DNA of 18,553 bases from an uncultured Bacilli bacterium (GCA_910579535.1 CAJTUR010000029.1:1-18553), one strand, 5' to 3'; shown: positions 1-7,648, numbered from the stretch's first letter. Numbers and translations: made by a program. The notes: generated from the sequence alone by a model not told the origin.

Positions 1-112
1 CCAAATAAAGTTTTTACCTTATTTGTAATTCAATTATATATCACTTACCATTTTTAACAATAAAATTTACTCACTCTTATTAAATATAACGAAAAATTAA
101 AAATAGTGTTAA

Positions 113-1870
113 TTAAATACTTTTTTTAAAGTTTTGCTCTTCGTCCACCAAAATAGTTTCTTTTTTTTCAGTTACTTTTTGTTCTAACACGTGATTAATA
201 CACATTAATTCGTTTAAAGTAAACTCTAATAAAGGCTTTCTTTTTAAACTTATAAAATACTCAAAATCTATTTTAAGAATGCCCAAATAACTTTTCATTT
301 GATCAATTAAATTCATAAATTCAAAAATTTTATTCAAATCATTTAAAGATAAAGATTGCTCACTTATTTTTTGAATATTTAAAAATTGGTCAAAGTCCAA
401 TTGATGCTCATCAAAACCAACTTTAGCTTTTATTAACATTTCATCTCTTTGATTTTCTAATTCGAATAAACGCTTTTCAATAGACTTCTTTGTCTTTTCA
501 TAAATTTCAGGTTCTAATATTAATCTATTCTTTTCTTCTAGACAATCCCCAACTAAAGTTGCACTTATATTTTCATTAATTAATGCTTTCATTTTAGAAT
601 TTGCTTTTTGATAAAATGATAAAAACGCATCATAAGCTTTAGCCCTTCTTTTTATATTTTCTAATTGCTTTTGAATTAGTCTTTTTTCTTGAAGAATATC
701 AAAATAAGACATCGTTTTTCCTTTCATGAATTGAACTTTTTTTTCAGAAATATAATTATTATCATATTGACTAAATTCTGGTTCGATATCATTTAAAAAT
801 TTCAAATATTCTTTAAATTCTGAACGATTAGAAAATTTTAAATTATACGTTAAATGATCCAATTCTTTTTTTATCTTAAACTTCAAATCACTATAAAATT
901 TAGGTTCTTTTTCACCTCTCAAAGAAACATTAATATAAGGTTTATATTCTTCAAGATCAAATCCATGTTTAATAAATTCAGGTTCAATTCTGTTTAAATA
1001 CTCTAAAAATTGATCAAATGCTTGCGCATTTTTTTCTAATTTTGCCAAATCATCTTTAATACGCTTTGTATTTTGATCAAATGTTTCTTTAGAAATAGTT
1101 CCTTTTTTATTTTTTAAGTTCTTCATTGCTTTTTTAAATGATCTGCCATATTGATTACATTTAGGTTCTATTTCCTCTAAAAATGCCATAAAATCATCGT
1201 AAGCTTTAATATCCCTTTGCAATTTTTCTAACTTGCTTTTTATTTTAAAAATTAAATCATTATAAAAATAAGAGTCCTTTTCACCTCTTAAAGAAGCATT
1301 AATATAAGATTTATATTCTCCAATGTCAATACCATATTTGACAAATTCTGGCTCTGTCTCTTTAAATAATTTTGAAAATTGGTCAAATGCTTCCGCATTT
1401 TTTTTTAAATTAGCAAATTCTTCAGAAATTTTAGTTTTCTTTTCACTAAATCCCTCTATTAAGAAATTAAAAAAAGTAAAGTGCCTAGCACGTTCTTTCT
1501 CATTTCTTAAAGAAAAATGATATTCATTAAACTTAGGCTCCATCTCATCTAAAAAATTAATATAATCCTTTAATCCTTCTTTAAAAGCTTCTATTTCTGA
1601 TTCAAAAATACTGTTAAAAATATTAAATGAAGACTCTGTATTTTCATATCGAGTCTCATTTTCAGAATAAGGCGAAGCATCACTTTTTATTTTAGATGGA
1701 TTGCTTAAAGCTTCATAAGCTTCATTAATTTCTTGAAATTTGACCTTTGCTTCTTCATTATTTGGATTAGCATCTGGATGCCATTTTTTTGCTAACTGTC
1801 GATAAGCTTTTTTAATTTCATCAGCACTGGCATTTTCAGGAACACCCAATACTTTATAATAATTTACCAT
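113..1870 (-). CDS. J-domain protein with tandem ~60-residue repeats (585 aa)
   Basis: The N-terminal J domain (residues about 2-60) carries the HPD motif at 31-33, the part that stimulates an Hsp70 (DnaK) ATPase. There is no Gly/Phe linker, zinc-finger region or DnaJ C-terminal domain, so this is a J-domain-only co-chaperone, not DnaJ itself. Residues about 106-416 hold roughly five diverged repeats of about 60 residues. Each opens with FL-x-x-(I/M/T)EP-(E/K)-F-x-x-Y and most close with a charged helix ending KAYDDF or QAFDQF. Units at about 169, 230, 291 and 358 are clearest, and two share NxSLRGEK. The C-terminal part (about 420-585) is helical and charged, with no signal peptide or membrane segment, so it is probably cytosolic. 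The ATG is preceded by AGAGGTGA. A shortened paralogue lies at 7649-8841. The J domain is secure. The repeats presumably bind a client or partner, but which one is unknown. Confidence 0.85.
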   Translation of the reverse strand: MVNYYKVLGVPENASADEIKKAYRQLAKKWHPDANPNNEEAKVKFQEINEAYEALSNPSKIKSDASPYSENETRYENTESSFNIFNSIFESEIEAFKEGLKDYINFLDEMEPKFNEYHFSLRNEKERARHFTFFNFLIEGFSEKKTKISEEFANLKKNAEAFDQFSKLFKETEPEFVKYGIDIGEYKSYINASLRGEKDSYFYNDLIFKIKSKLEKLQRDIKAYDDFMAFLEEIEPKCNQYGRSFKKAMKNLKNKKGTISKETFDQNTKRIKDDLAKLEKNAQAFDQFLEYLNRIEPEFIKHGFDLEEYKPYINVSLRGEKEPKFYSDLKFKIKKELDHLTYNLKFSNRSEFKEYLKFLNDIEPEFSQYDNNYISEKKVQFMKGKTMSYFDILQEKRLIQKQLENIKRRAKAYDAFLSFYQKANSKMKALINENISATLVGDCLEEKNRLILEPEIYEKTKKSIEKRLFELENQRDEMLIKAKVGFDEHQLDFDQFLNIQKISEQSLSLNDLNKIFEFMNLIDQMKSYLGILKIDFEYFISLKRKPLLEFTLNELMCINHVLEQKVTEKKETILVDEEQNFKKSI

Positions 1871-1891
1871 ATATTCACCTCTCTAGAATAC

Positions 1892-1920
1892 ATTATACTA
1901 TAAAAAAAAATTTTATAAAC
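1892..1920 (-). promoter_or_regulatory. Probable promoter of the 585-aa J-domain gene
   Basis: On the minus strand a perfect TATAAT (plus 1892-1897) lies 21 bases before the ATG. The -35 position is weak (GTTTAT at 1915-1920, 17-base spacer), with the alternative TAGTTT slightly offset. The upstream region of the J-domain paralogue has the same layout (TAGTTT, T-rich spacer, TATAAT, then TTC), which suggests the promoter was duplicated along with the gene. Confidence 0.55.
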
Positions 1921-2005
1921 TATTTTGTTCTTTCTAAATTAATAGCATAACGATATATCATTTGCAAAAAAAGTTTATTTTATAAATGATTGAATAAAAA
2001 ACTTC

Positions 2006-2704
2006 TTAAGAAGATAATATCCATTCAATAATAGTTTTCTTTATTTCATAATATTCTTGTTCTTCAAATTGCATATTTGCTATACAAAATTTTTTTGACG
2101 CAATATGAGAACAAAACATGCATTCATACAAATCAAAGCAATCCTGAATAAATAAAGAATCACTTATTTTATTAGAACAAATAACATTATAGCTATTACT
2201 ACAGTCTTTTGAATCATCAGTTCTTATACAAAAATCACACGTACCAGATCTTTGCGATGCAAGTAAAAAATTACTATTTCCGCAAGAATCACAATAAATG
2301 ACATTTTTTGAATCACTACAACCTGTACAACGATAAACATTTTCACATCTATAAATAGTATCACTTTTTACAACATTAATAGAATCATAAACTCTTTCCG
2401 TTGTGGTTAAATTAATCGTATTCCATATTTCAATTAATTCTTGTAAATTACTTATTTCTTTTTTAGGAATCATCCATCCATTAGACGATTCACGTTTTTC
2501 CATATTCTCATTGGTAATAAATTTGCCATTATTAACAGAATCTGCCCAAGTTATTTCATTTGTAACAGAATCATTCACTTGTTTTGGCAGTTTAACATCA
2601 AAAGCAAACTTTTCTAATAATGTATTTAAAGAAAAATTATTTTCTTTATCAAAGACATTTTTAAATATCTTATTAACAATTTCCAATGCATAATTATCTT
2701 TCAT
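2006..2704 (-). CDS. Cysteine-rich repeat protein, partner of the HerA-like ATPase (232 aa)
   Basis: Not assigned to a named family. Residues 1-100 are ordinary and mixed. Residues about 110-210 hold 13 cysteines in loosely repeating C-x(2)-C and C-x(5)-C pairs between short strand-like stretches (C120, 126, 129, 138, 141, 156, 159, 168, 176, 189, 195, 198, 207). The protein ends in FCIANMQFEEQEYYEIKKTI. From memory, this pattern of Cys/Ser/Asn-rich rungs followed by YCI-x-NxQY-x-xEEY resembles proteins of unknown function in phages and uncultured bacteria that may form a small solenoid or bind metal. The ATG overlaps the stop of the upstream ATPase by four bases (ATGA), so the two are translationally coupled and probably act together. 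No signal peptide is seen. The function is unknown; zinc binding or a disulfide-free beta-helix are both possible. Confidence 0.7.
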   Translation of the reverse strand: MKDNYALEIVNKIFKNVFDKENNFSLNTLLEKFAFDVKLPKQVNDSVTNEITWADSVNNGKFITNENMEKRESSNGWMIPKKEISNLQELIEIWNTINLTTTERVYDSINVVKSDTIYRCENVYRCTGCSDSKNVIYCDSCGNSNFLLASQRSGTCDFCIRTDDSKDCSNSYNVICSNKISDSLFIQDCFDLYECMFCSHIASKKFCIANMQFEEQEYYEIKKTIIEWILSS

Positions 2705-4563
2705 TCCTTCACACCTTTCTTTTGAGTAGAGTTAGAAATTAATATATTTTTTAAACTTACATTAGTATTTAAACTAAAATTAGTTTTTAATTTATTAGAA
2801 TTATTACTTTCCTCCATATTATTCTCTTTACCTATAGTCGTTCTTTTTACTCTAGGAAAACTTTTGTAATCTAATGTAATACCTTTAAACGCTGGCAATA
2901 ATACTCCATTTGAATCGATTCTAACAACACATTCTCTATTATTTAATTCAGTTAATAAATTAATTTTTTTATCTCTTGAATCATCTAAAGGTATTTTCAT
3001 ATTAAAATTATCTACTAATAGAATAGCATCTAACTTAGATACTCTAAATATGAAATAATTTATTATATTAGCAAAAATTGAATTTTTTAAATCATTCGAT
3101 ATTTGATTGAAATATTGTCCAGCTAAAATTAAAGATAAATTGTATTTTCTAGCTTCTGACAAATACCTCGAAAGAATTGGAGATTCAATCGTAGCAACTT
3201 CATCAATAATAAATATAATATGTTCATATGTCTCTTTATTCTGAACGATAGAGAATAATTGTTGCATAATTAATCCTGATATAGCTTTAGTAACTTTATC
3301 TCCAAGTTTGGTTCTATCTAGTGAAAATAATATTAAAAAATTATTTTTTATCGCATCTTTTAAATTTTCACTATTTTGCTTATTATTAAATACAGGAATC
3401 ATCTCCATTTCATCTATAAAACCTATAATAGGAGAAATAGCTTCGCCATAAGATTTAGTTTTCAAATCATTAAAATCAGATAAAAAAAAATCTATTACAC
3501 TGGCTGGAAGATTATATTTTAACTTTTTTATTAAGTCACTTCTATATTCTAAGTTCAGAATGACTTTTCTTAAATTACTAAAATTAAAGGATTTATTGGC
3601 TAACAATAAGTGTATTGAATGTCTTAAAACTCGTTCTAATTTCGAATTAAACTGGTCTACAATTAATGATTTTAATAAATCTAACAATAATTCTGTAGTT
3701 GCAACGATATCATCACTATTATTTAGAAATAAATCAATACTATCCTCATGACTTTGAAAATCAATAACTTTTCCTAAACCTCCAATATCATTTTCTAAAG
3801 CAGCATGAGGGTCAATTACAAAAACTTTATATTTTTGTTTAAGAAAATTATTTTTATGAATATTATCGATTAATAAACTTATAAATTTTGATTTCCCACA
3901 CCCAGAAGATCCCATTATAATTGAATGCTTATCAAAACTAAAATTATTTTGACTTAAATAAAAATTACCTTGTAAATAAGGAAAAGTATCAATAGATAAT
4001 AAAGCATTGTTAGAATCAGTATTTAATAAATGTAATATTTTATTAATTTCCAAATATTTTGGAGGACTTTTATAAAAATATCTTTTGTTTCCCTCAAAAT
4101 CTACGGATAAAATACTTGTAGGAATTGCAAAAATCATACGATAGCGTTTTATTTTTCCATTTTTATTAAGATAAAATCTTATTTTAGATTTAGTTTTCTC
4201 TTCCCCCAGTTTTAAAAAGCTAATTTCTAAATATTCAAAAGTTCCTTTATTCTTTATTTCACAATAATTTATTAAATCTATGATATTATTCCCAATTTTT
4301 GGTAAAGAAAATAAGTTATGATAACTTTTTGGTAATTTGAATTCTTTTTCAGTTTTTAACAAAAAAGAATTCAAATTATTTATTGTAGCAGGTAAACTAC
4401 AATTAGTCTTAAGAAAATATTGTATTTGATTCCGATCATTTATAATAATTAATTTCCATTTTCTTAAAAAACCATTATAATTTGATAAAGTATTAATTAA
4501 TTTTAACCACTCATCTTTAGATATGTATTTTTTAATTTCTGACGTCACCCCATACTTCGTCAC
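2701..4563 (-). CDS. HerA/VirD4-like P-loop ATPase (DUF87/TraD type), 620 aa
   Basis: A RecA-fold DNA-translocase-type ATPase. The Walker A motif GSSGCGKS is at 218-225. VFVIDPHAAL at about 247-256 matches the IDPHGDL-like strand typical of HerA, VirB4 and coupling-protein ATPases. ILFSLDRTKLGDKVTKAISG at about 411-430 and the Walker B FIIDE at 451-455 follow. SEARKYNLSLILAGQY at 469-484 matches the family's sEaRKygLsLilahQ segment. The first 200 residues are an unassigned N-terminal domain, and the last 50 are Asn/Ser/Lys-rich and probably disordered. No membrane segment is visible, unlike classical conjugative coupling proteins, so a soluble hexameric translocase is likely. The given start is a GTG that sits inside the AAGAGGTG ribosome site; an in-frame GTG five codons downstream (4548) is also possible. 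It is coupled to the cysteine-rich gene by a 4-base overlap. No relaxase, NurA or other transfer gene is nearby, so a role in defence, transfer or chromosome handling stays open. Confidence 0.8.
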   Translation of the reverse strand: MTKYGVTSEIKKYISKDEWLKLINTLSNYNGFLRKWKLIIINDRNQIQYFLKTNCSLPATINNLNSFLLKTEKEFKLPKSYHNLFSLPKIGNNIIDLINYCEIKNKGTFEYLEISFLKLGEEKTKSKIRFYLNKNGKIKRYRMIFAIPTSILSVDFEGNKRYFYKSPPKYLEINKILHLLNTDSNNALLSIDTFPYLQGNFYLSQNNFSFDKHSIIMGSSGCGKSKFISLLIDNIHKNNFLKQKYKVFVIDPHAALENDIGGLGKVIDFQSHEDSIDLFLNNSDDIVATTELLLDLLKSLIVDQFNSKLERVLRHSIHLLLANKSFNFSNLRKVILNLEYRSDLIKKLKYNLPASVIDFFLSDFNDLKTKSYGEAISPIIGFIDEMEMIPVFNNKQNSENLKDAIKNNFLILFSLDRTKLGDKVTKAISGLIMQQLFSIVQNKETYEHIIFIIDEVATIESPILSRYLSEARKYNLSLILAGQYFNQISNDLKNSIFANIINYFIFRVSKLDAILLVDNFNMKIPLDDSRDKKINLLTELNNRECVVRIDSNGVLLPAFKGITLDYKSFPRVKRTTIGKENNMEESNNSNKLKTNFSLNTNVSLKNILISNSTQKKGVKE

Positions 4564-4596
4564 CTCTTAAAAAAGATATCAAAAAATCAAAATAAA

Positions 4597-4630
4597 AAAC
4601 TGACTTTTTAGCAATCTATTTTGTCAGTTT
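4597..4630 (-). terminator. Intrinsic terminator after the AraC-type gene
   Basis: On the minus strand AAACTGAC and GTCAGTTT form a perfect 8-bp stem around an 18-base loop, followed by TTTATTTT. The stem overlaps the stop codon of the AraC-type gene. It separates that gene from the ATPase operon, whose own promoter is not obvious, so read-through or attenuation could feed the ATPase genes. Confidence 0.7.
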
Positions 4631-5423
4631 AATAAATAGCAACTAAAAAATCGGTTATATCATCATGATAATATTCTAATTCAGGTAATTCTTTTAAATT
4701 AAATCTACAACATGGTAAAAATTCTTTATAAAACCTATAAGATAAATTTTGAATATCCTTTGAATCTTGAGTATTAACTTTAAATTTAAGCCATTTACTT
4801 CTAGGAATAAAAATATAATCAAATTCTTCAATTTTTTTATCATATAAACAATAATATTTTTGACTATCTTTTCGCTTCATATTATAAGTAACCATTCCAT
4901 ATTTTATTTTTCCATATTTTTTTAAATACATATCTTCAACTTTTTTAAAAAATAATGGGGCTTCTGTACCTATTACATTGTTATTAATAGAAATACTTAT
5001 TCCATATAAATTCATTTCATTAAGAGTTACTATTTCATAATTAAGTTCAGTAACTAAGTTAATTTTTTCATCAAAAACAACTCTAGGAAAATTCTTTAAT
5101 TTTATTTTTTTATTTACTTGGCTTGGTTTTATACCATGAAACTTTTCAAAAGCTCTTGAAAAGGAAGTAGCATTTTCATATTGATATTTCATAGCAATAT
5201 CCATTATCTTTAAATTACTTTCACATAAATCGTAAGCAGCGCTAGATAATCTTCTTTTTCTTATATATTCTGACAAAGAAATACCAGCCAACATGGTAAA
5301 TAATCGGCTCATTGTATAAATATTAACTCCTAAAAATTTTGCTAATATTTCGTAATTAATCACATTTTCTAAATTTTCCTCAATATATAAAGTTATTTCA
5401 TTTAAACATTTATAAATATTCAA
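4629..5423 (-). CDS. AraC-family regulator with C-terminal GyrI-like effector domain (264 aa)
   Basis: Residues 1-105 are a two-helix-turn-helix AraC DNA-binding domain. The first HTH is around NYEILAKFLGVNIYTMSRLF, the second around IMDIAMKYQYENATSFSRAF, and it ends with the family signature FHGIKPSQ. Residues about 125-264 look like the GyrI/Rob-type small-molecule-binding domain, with strand-rich segments and YDKKIEEFDYIFIPRSKW near the middle. This order (HTH first, effector domain second) is that of Rob-like activators which respond to hydrophobic compounds and often control efflux or resistance genes. The start is TTG with AGGTGA six bases upstream; no in-frame ATG sits better. Nearby candidate targets are the ATPase pair downstream and the ABC-F gene further upstream. 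A pair of 16-bp palindromes just upstream (5488-5533) could be its operator. The family call is secure; the ligand is unknown. Confidence 0.88.
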   Translation of the reverse strand: MNIYKCLNEITLYIEENLENVINYEILAKFLGVNIYTMSRLFTMLAGISLSEYIRKRRLSSAAYDLCESNLKIMDIAMKYQYENATSFSRAFEKFHGIKPSQVNKKIKLKNFPRVVFDEKINLVTELNYEIVTLNEMNLYGISISINNNVIGTEAPLFFKKVEDMYLKKYGKIKYGMVTYNMKRKDSQKYYCLYDKKIEEFDYIFIPRSKWLKFKVNTQDSKDIQNLSYRFYKEFLPCCRFNLKELPELEYYHDDITDFLVAIY

Positions 5424-5487
5424 TAAGCATCACCTAAATTAATTTTACCACAAATTTTAATAATAATAGTAAATTTCCTACAAAGAC

Positions 5488-5533
5488 AAAAATAGCTATT
5501 TTTATATGTTTCCATTTAAAAATAACTATTTTT
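5488..5533 (-). repeat. Two 16-bp palindromes 30 bp apart; terminator or operator
   Basis: AAAAATAGCTATTTTT (5488-5503) is a perfect palindrome. A near copy, AAAAATAACTATTTTT, lies at 5518-5533, exactly 30 bp away (about three helical turns). They lie between the end of the coat-like operon and the start of the AraC-type gene. In RNA from the minus strand the two copies can pair with each other in a 16-bp stem with one G-U pair, which could end the coat operon transcript. As DNA they look like a pair of dimer-binding operators on one face of the helix. The sequence does not decide between these. Confidence 0.5.
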
Positions 5534-5555
5534 CAAATTTAAATATATCTTTATT

Positions 5556-5819
5556 TTAATCATCAATCTCTTCTAATAAGGGTTTTAAACTTTTTTTCTT
5601 TTGTTTTATTTTACTTTCATCCACATTAGACAAACTATAAAAACCATTTGTTTCCATTTCTTTAAATAAATCATGATGCATTTTTAAAGTTTCAGTTAAA
5701 GCTTTACTAAACACTCCATTTACATTTTCATTTGTAGACTCAATCACACCATGTAAATATAAATCTGCCATAACTTTACTTCCAAACATAACATTTTCCA
5801 TTAAATATTTATCGTTCAT
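5556..5819 (-). CDS. CotF-like spore coat protein (87 aa)
   Basis: A short helical protein that matches the CotF (coat protein F) pattern: MNDKYLMENVMFGSKVMADLYLHG at the start, then a second helix with ALTETLKMHHDLFKEMETNGFY, close to the family's LNET-L-x-MQ-x-x-x-KEM-x-x-x-GWY. The fold is a ferritin-like two-helix unit, and a tail of about 18 Lys/Glu-rich residues follows. AAGGAGG lies seven bases before the ATG. It is the second gene of an operon with a 57-residue protein: that gene's TAA overlaps this gene's ribosome site. Proteins of this type are assembled on the forespore by the mother cell in spore formers, so it suggests the organism sporulates or recently did. No signal peptide or cysteine is seen. 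The family match is from recognition only. Confidence 0.75.
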   Translation of the reverse strand: MNDKYLMENVMFGSKVMADLYLHGVIESTNENVNGVFSKALTETLKMHHDLFKEMETNGFYSLSNVDESKIKQKKKSLKPLLEEIDD

Positions 5820-5831
5820 TACAATGCCTCC

Positions 5832-6005
5832 TTACATCAAATCCATAAACATTTTTAATAAATTTTCATGTTTATGTTTTAATTTCTTAACAAATTTACC
5901 TAAACTTTCTATATTTAAACAATCTTCTACTTCATCAAGCATTTCAATCATATAAATTTCATGATTAATGGCATCTTCTACATACAACAGTTCTTTTTCT
6001 GTCAT
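5832..6005 (-). CDS. Small helical protein upstream of cotF-like gene (57 aa)
   Basis: An ORF of 57 codons, starting MTEKELLYVEDAINHE and ending HENLLKMFMDLM. GGAGG sits seven bases before the ATG, which makes it a convincing gene despite its length. It is predicted to form two amphipathic helices, acidic in the first half (EMLDEVEDC) and basic in the second (KFVKKLKHKHEN), with no membrane segment. The stop runs straight into the ribosome site of the CotF-like gene 12 bases on, so they form one transcript. Small proteins of this shape often precede CotF-family genes in spore formers, and it may be a partner coat component. Upstream there is no good vegetative promoter. A CATATTAA about 20 bases before the start weakly recalls a mother-cell sigma -10, but this is not enough for a call. 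Confidence 0.75.
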   Translation of the reverse strand: MTEKELLYVEDAINHEIYMIEMLDEVEDCLNIESLGKFVKKLKHKHENLLKMFMDLM

Positions 6006-6070
6006 ACTTCCACCTCCACTACTTAATATGGTAAATTTTCAAAGAATTAAATAGACATTTTTTTCCAAAG

Positions 6071-7570
6071 CTATTTTTTTACCAAACCCTCTGGGGTTAA
6101 TTCATAAATTTCATCAACAACTTCTTGTAAATACTTTCGATCATGAGAAACACTTATAATGGTACCGTTGAATTCTGAAAGCATCTTTCGAATAACAGGA
6201 TTAGATAAAGGACTTACATTTCTAGTTGGTTCATCTAATATTAAAACATTACATTGATTAAGTACAAACTTAGCCAAGAAAACCTTTACTTTTGTACCAT
6301 TACTTATCTTTTTAAAATCAGTTAGCATTTCTTCTTGTGTTAAATGCATATTTCCTAAATACTTTCGTGCAAGAGTAAGCTCTTCTTGATTTCCTTTAGG
6401 AAAAATAAAAGACAAAACGGAAAGGTTAGCGGACATTTCTTCTTCATAATTTTGTGGCATATAACCAACACGTAAATCTGTTCGATGCTTCAAATTTTCA
6501 TAAATTATTTTTAAAAAAGTAGATTTTCCCATTCCATTCTTTCCTATTATTGCTAAATGAACTGATCCAACAACGTCTAAATCTATATTTTGAGACAGAA
6601 CTTTTGAGTTCACCTCAAGTGTTGAAAGCGTAATATGCAAAATATGTTTAGTATTAGGAATAAAAACCGAATCAAAACAAAAAGAAATAGACTCTTCCAC
6701 ATCAGGTAATTCCGTTACTTCCCATGTTTCTAATTTTCTTTCTTGTACTTTTAAAGTATGCATTTTCTTCTTTAACACTTTTGCTCCATGAGGATTTTTA
6801 CTAGAAATCGTATTTTGCTGATATTCAACTTTTTGCATAACCCGATTTAATTTTTCTTGTTGTTGACTCAATTTTCTTTTTTCAAATTTAGCTTGTTCGG
6901 TTTGGATTTCAATTCCTTTTAACCGTTGAGCAACATAAGTGGCATAATCCCCATTAAATAATGTATAACGGCAATAAGTCTTTTTTCTTACTTGTTCAAA
7001 ATGTAAAATACGATTGGCTGTATTTGAAAGCAAAGTTTCATCATGAGAAACATAAAGAATAGGCTTTGTAGTATATTTGATAAAATTTTCTATCCATTCT
7101 AAAGAACACAAATCTAAATCATTAGTCGGTTCATCTAAGAATAAAACATCACAATCATCTAAAAGTAATTTTAATAATCGTACTTTAACAGATTCTCCAC
7201 CTGATAAACTTTCAAGAGTTTGTTCTAAAATTGCTTCATTTAAATGAAAGGACTTTAAATATCGATAAAAGGAATGGCTTTTTTCATAATAAATTTGATC
7301 ATTTTCAAATAGAAAATCATAAACACTTTTTTTGGCATCTTTCTCATTTAACGATTGTTCTAAGTACCCTACTTTATTTTCATAGCAATCCACTTTACCA
7401 AACACTTCTACATAAGGTGCTTGTAAAAGAAACACTTTTAAAAGAGTAGACTTTCCATTTCCTTCTTCTCCTATTAGAGCCATTTTATCGCCTTCTGATA
7501 AAACAAAAGATAAATTTTCTACTAAATATCGATCATTCAATCGAATACTTAAATTTCTTACTTCAAACAT
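6071..7570 (-). CDS. ABC-F family ribosome-associated ATPase (499 aa)
   Basis: Two ABC domains in one chain with no membrane segments, as in ABC-F proteins that bind the ribosomal E site. Domain 1: Walker A GEEGNGKS (34-41), signature LSGGE (122-126), Walker B VLFLDEPTND. The linker (about 195-295) is rich in Lys, Gln and Glu, forms the ribosome-probing helical arm and is of moderate length. Domain 2: Walker A GKNGMGKS (343-350), an altered signature ISNGT (422-426) instead of LSGGE, Walker B LILDEPTRN (443-451), H-loop SVSHD. The ATG at 7570 is chosen because AGGAGG lies six bases upstream; the ATG ten codons earlier lies inside a hairpin and has no ribosome site. The gene follows a 5-codon leader ORF and a switch-like hairpin, an arrangement known for antibiotic-inducible ABC-F resistance genes (Vga/Lsa/VmlR type). 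Target protection against macrolide, lincosamide or pleuromutilin drugs is plausible, but a housekeeping translation role is not excluded. Confidence 0.88.
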   Translation of the reverse strand: MFEVRNLSIRLNDRYLVENLSFVLSEGDKMALIGEEGNGKSTLLKVFLLQAPYVEVFGKVDCYENKVGYLEQSLNEKDAKKSVYDFLFENDQIYYEKSHSFYRYLKSFHLNEAILEQTLESLSGGESVKVRLLKLLLDDCDVLFLDEPTNDLDLCSLEWIENFIKYTTKPILYVSHDETLLSNTANRILHFEQVRKKTYCRYTLFNGDYATYVAQRLKGIEIQTEQAKFEKRKLSQQQEKLNRVMQKVEYQQNTISSKNPHGAKVLKKKMHTLKVQERKLETWEVTELPDVEESISFCFDSVFIPNTKHILHITLSTLEVNSKVLSQNIDLDVVGSVHLAIIGKNGMGKSTFLKIIYENLKHRTDLRVGYMPQNYEEEMSANLSVLSFIFPKGNQEELTLARKYLGNMHLTQEEMLTDFKKISNGTKVKVFLAKFVLNQCNVLILDEPTRNVSPLSNPVIRKMLSEFNGTIISVSHDRKYLQEVVDEIYELTPEGLVKK

Positions 7571-7571
7571 T

Positions 7572-7606
7572 TTATGCCTCCTAAAATTGGCATAACTCAT
7601 TATGCC
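7572..7606 (-). promoter_or_regulatory. Mutually exclusive hairpins controlling the ABC-F ribosome site
   Basis: On the minus strand GGCATAA (7606-7600), TGAG, TTATGCC (7595-7589) form a perfect 7-bp hairpin with a tetraloop. A second GGCATAA (7578-7572) begins with the last GG of the ABC-F ribosome site AGGAGG, so TTATGCC can instead pair with it over 7 bp and bury that site. The three identical or complementary heptamers therefore form a two-state switch next to the leader ORF stop. Confidence 0.7.
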
Positions 7607-7609
7607 TTC

Positions 7610-7627
7610 TTAAAAATTTATCTTCAT
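7610..7627 (-). CDS. Leader peptide ORF MKINF before the ABC-F gene
   Basis: Five sense codons (ATG AAG ATA AAT TTT) and TAA, preceded by GGTGGAGGTG with a seven-base spacer after GGAGG, the strongest ribosome site in this part of the window. The TAA is three bases before the first GGCATAA of the switch hairpin. A ribosome paused early in the ORF leaves the first hairpin free to form, while one at the stop would cover its first strand. The position and length fit the regulatory leader peptides of drug-inducible ABC-F and erm genes. The peptide itself need not have a function. Confidence 0.6.
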   Translation of the reverse strand: MKINF

Positions 7628-7648
7628 TTTTACACCTCCACCAAACGT

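Noticed and set aside
1..25. Hairpin at the left edge (CAAATAA(A)G / CTTATTTG)
   Set aside because: It has a bulged, all-AT stem about 90 bases after the J-domain gene stop and is cut by the window edge; not supportable as a terminator.
2002..2013. CTTCTTAAGAAG palindrome at the end of the cysteine-rich gene
   Set aside because: It has no loop and no T-tract, and mostly encodes the last Ser codons; chance in AT-rich DNA is enough.
2701..4563. Use of TGA as tryptophan (mollicute code)
   Set aside because: TGA ends several genes at functional positions (ATGA overlaps, the prepilin-rnr junction) and Trp residues are encoded by TGG.
7570..7600. An upstream ATG adding ten residues (MSYANFRRHK) to the ABC-F protein
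   Set aside because: It lies in the switch hairpin, has no ribosome site, and its codons include the AGGAGG that serves the ATG at 7570.
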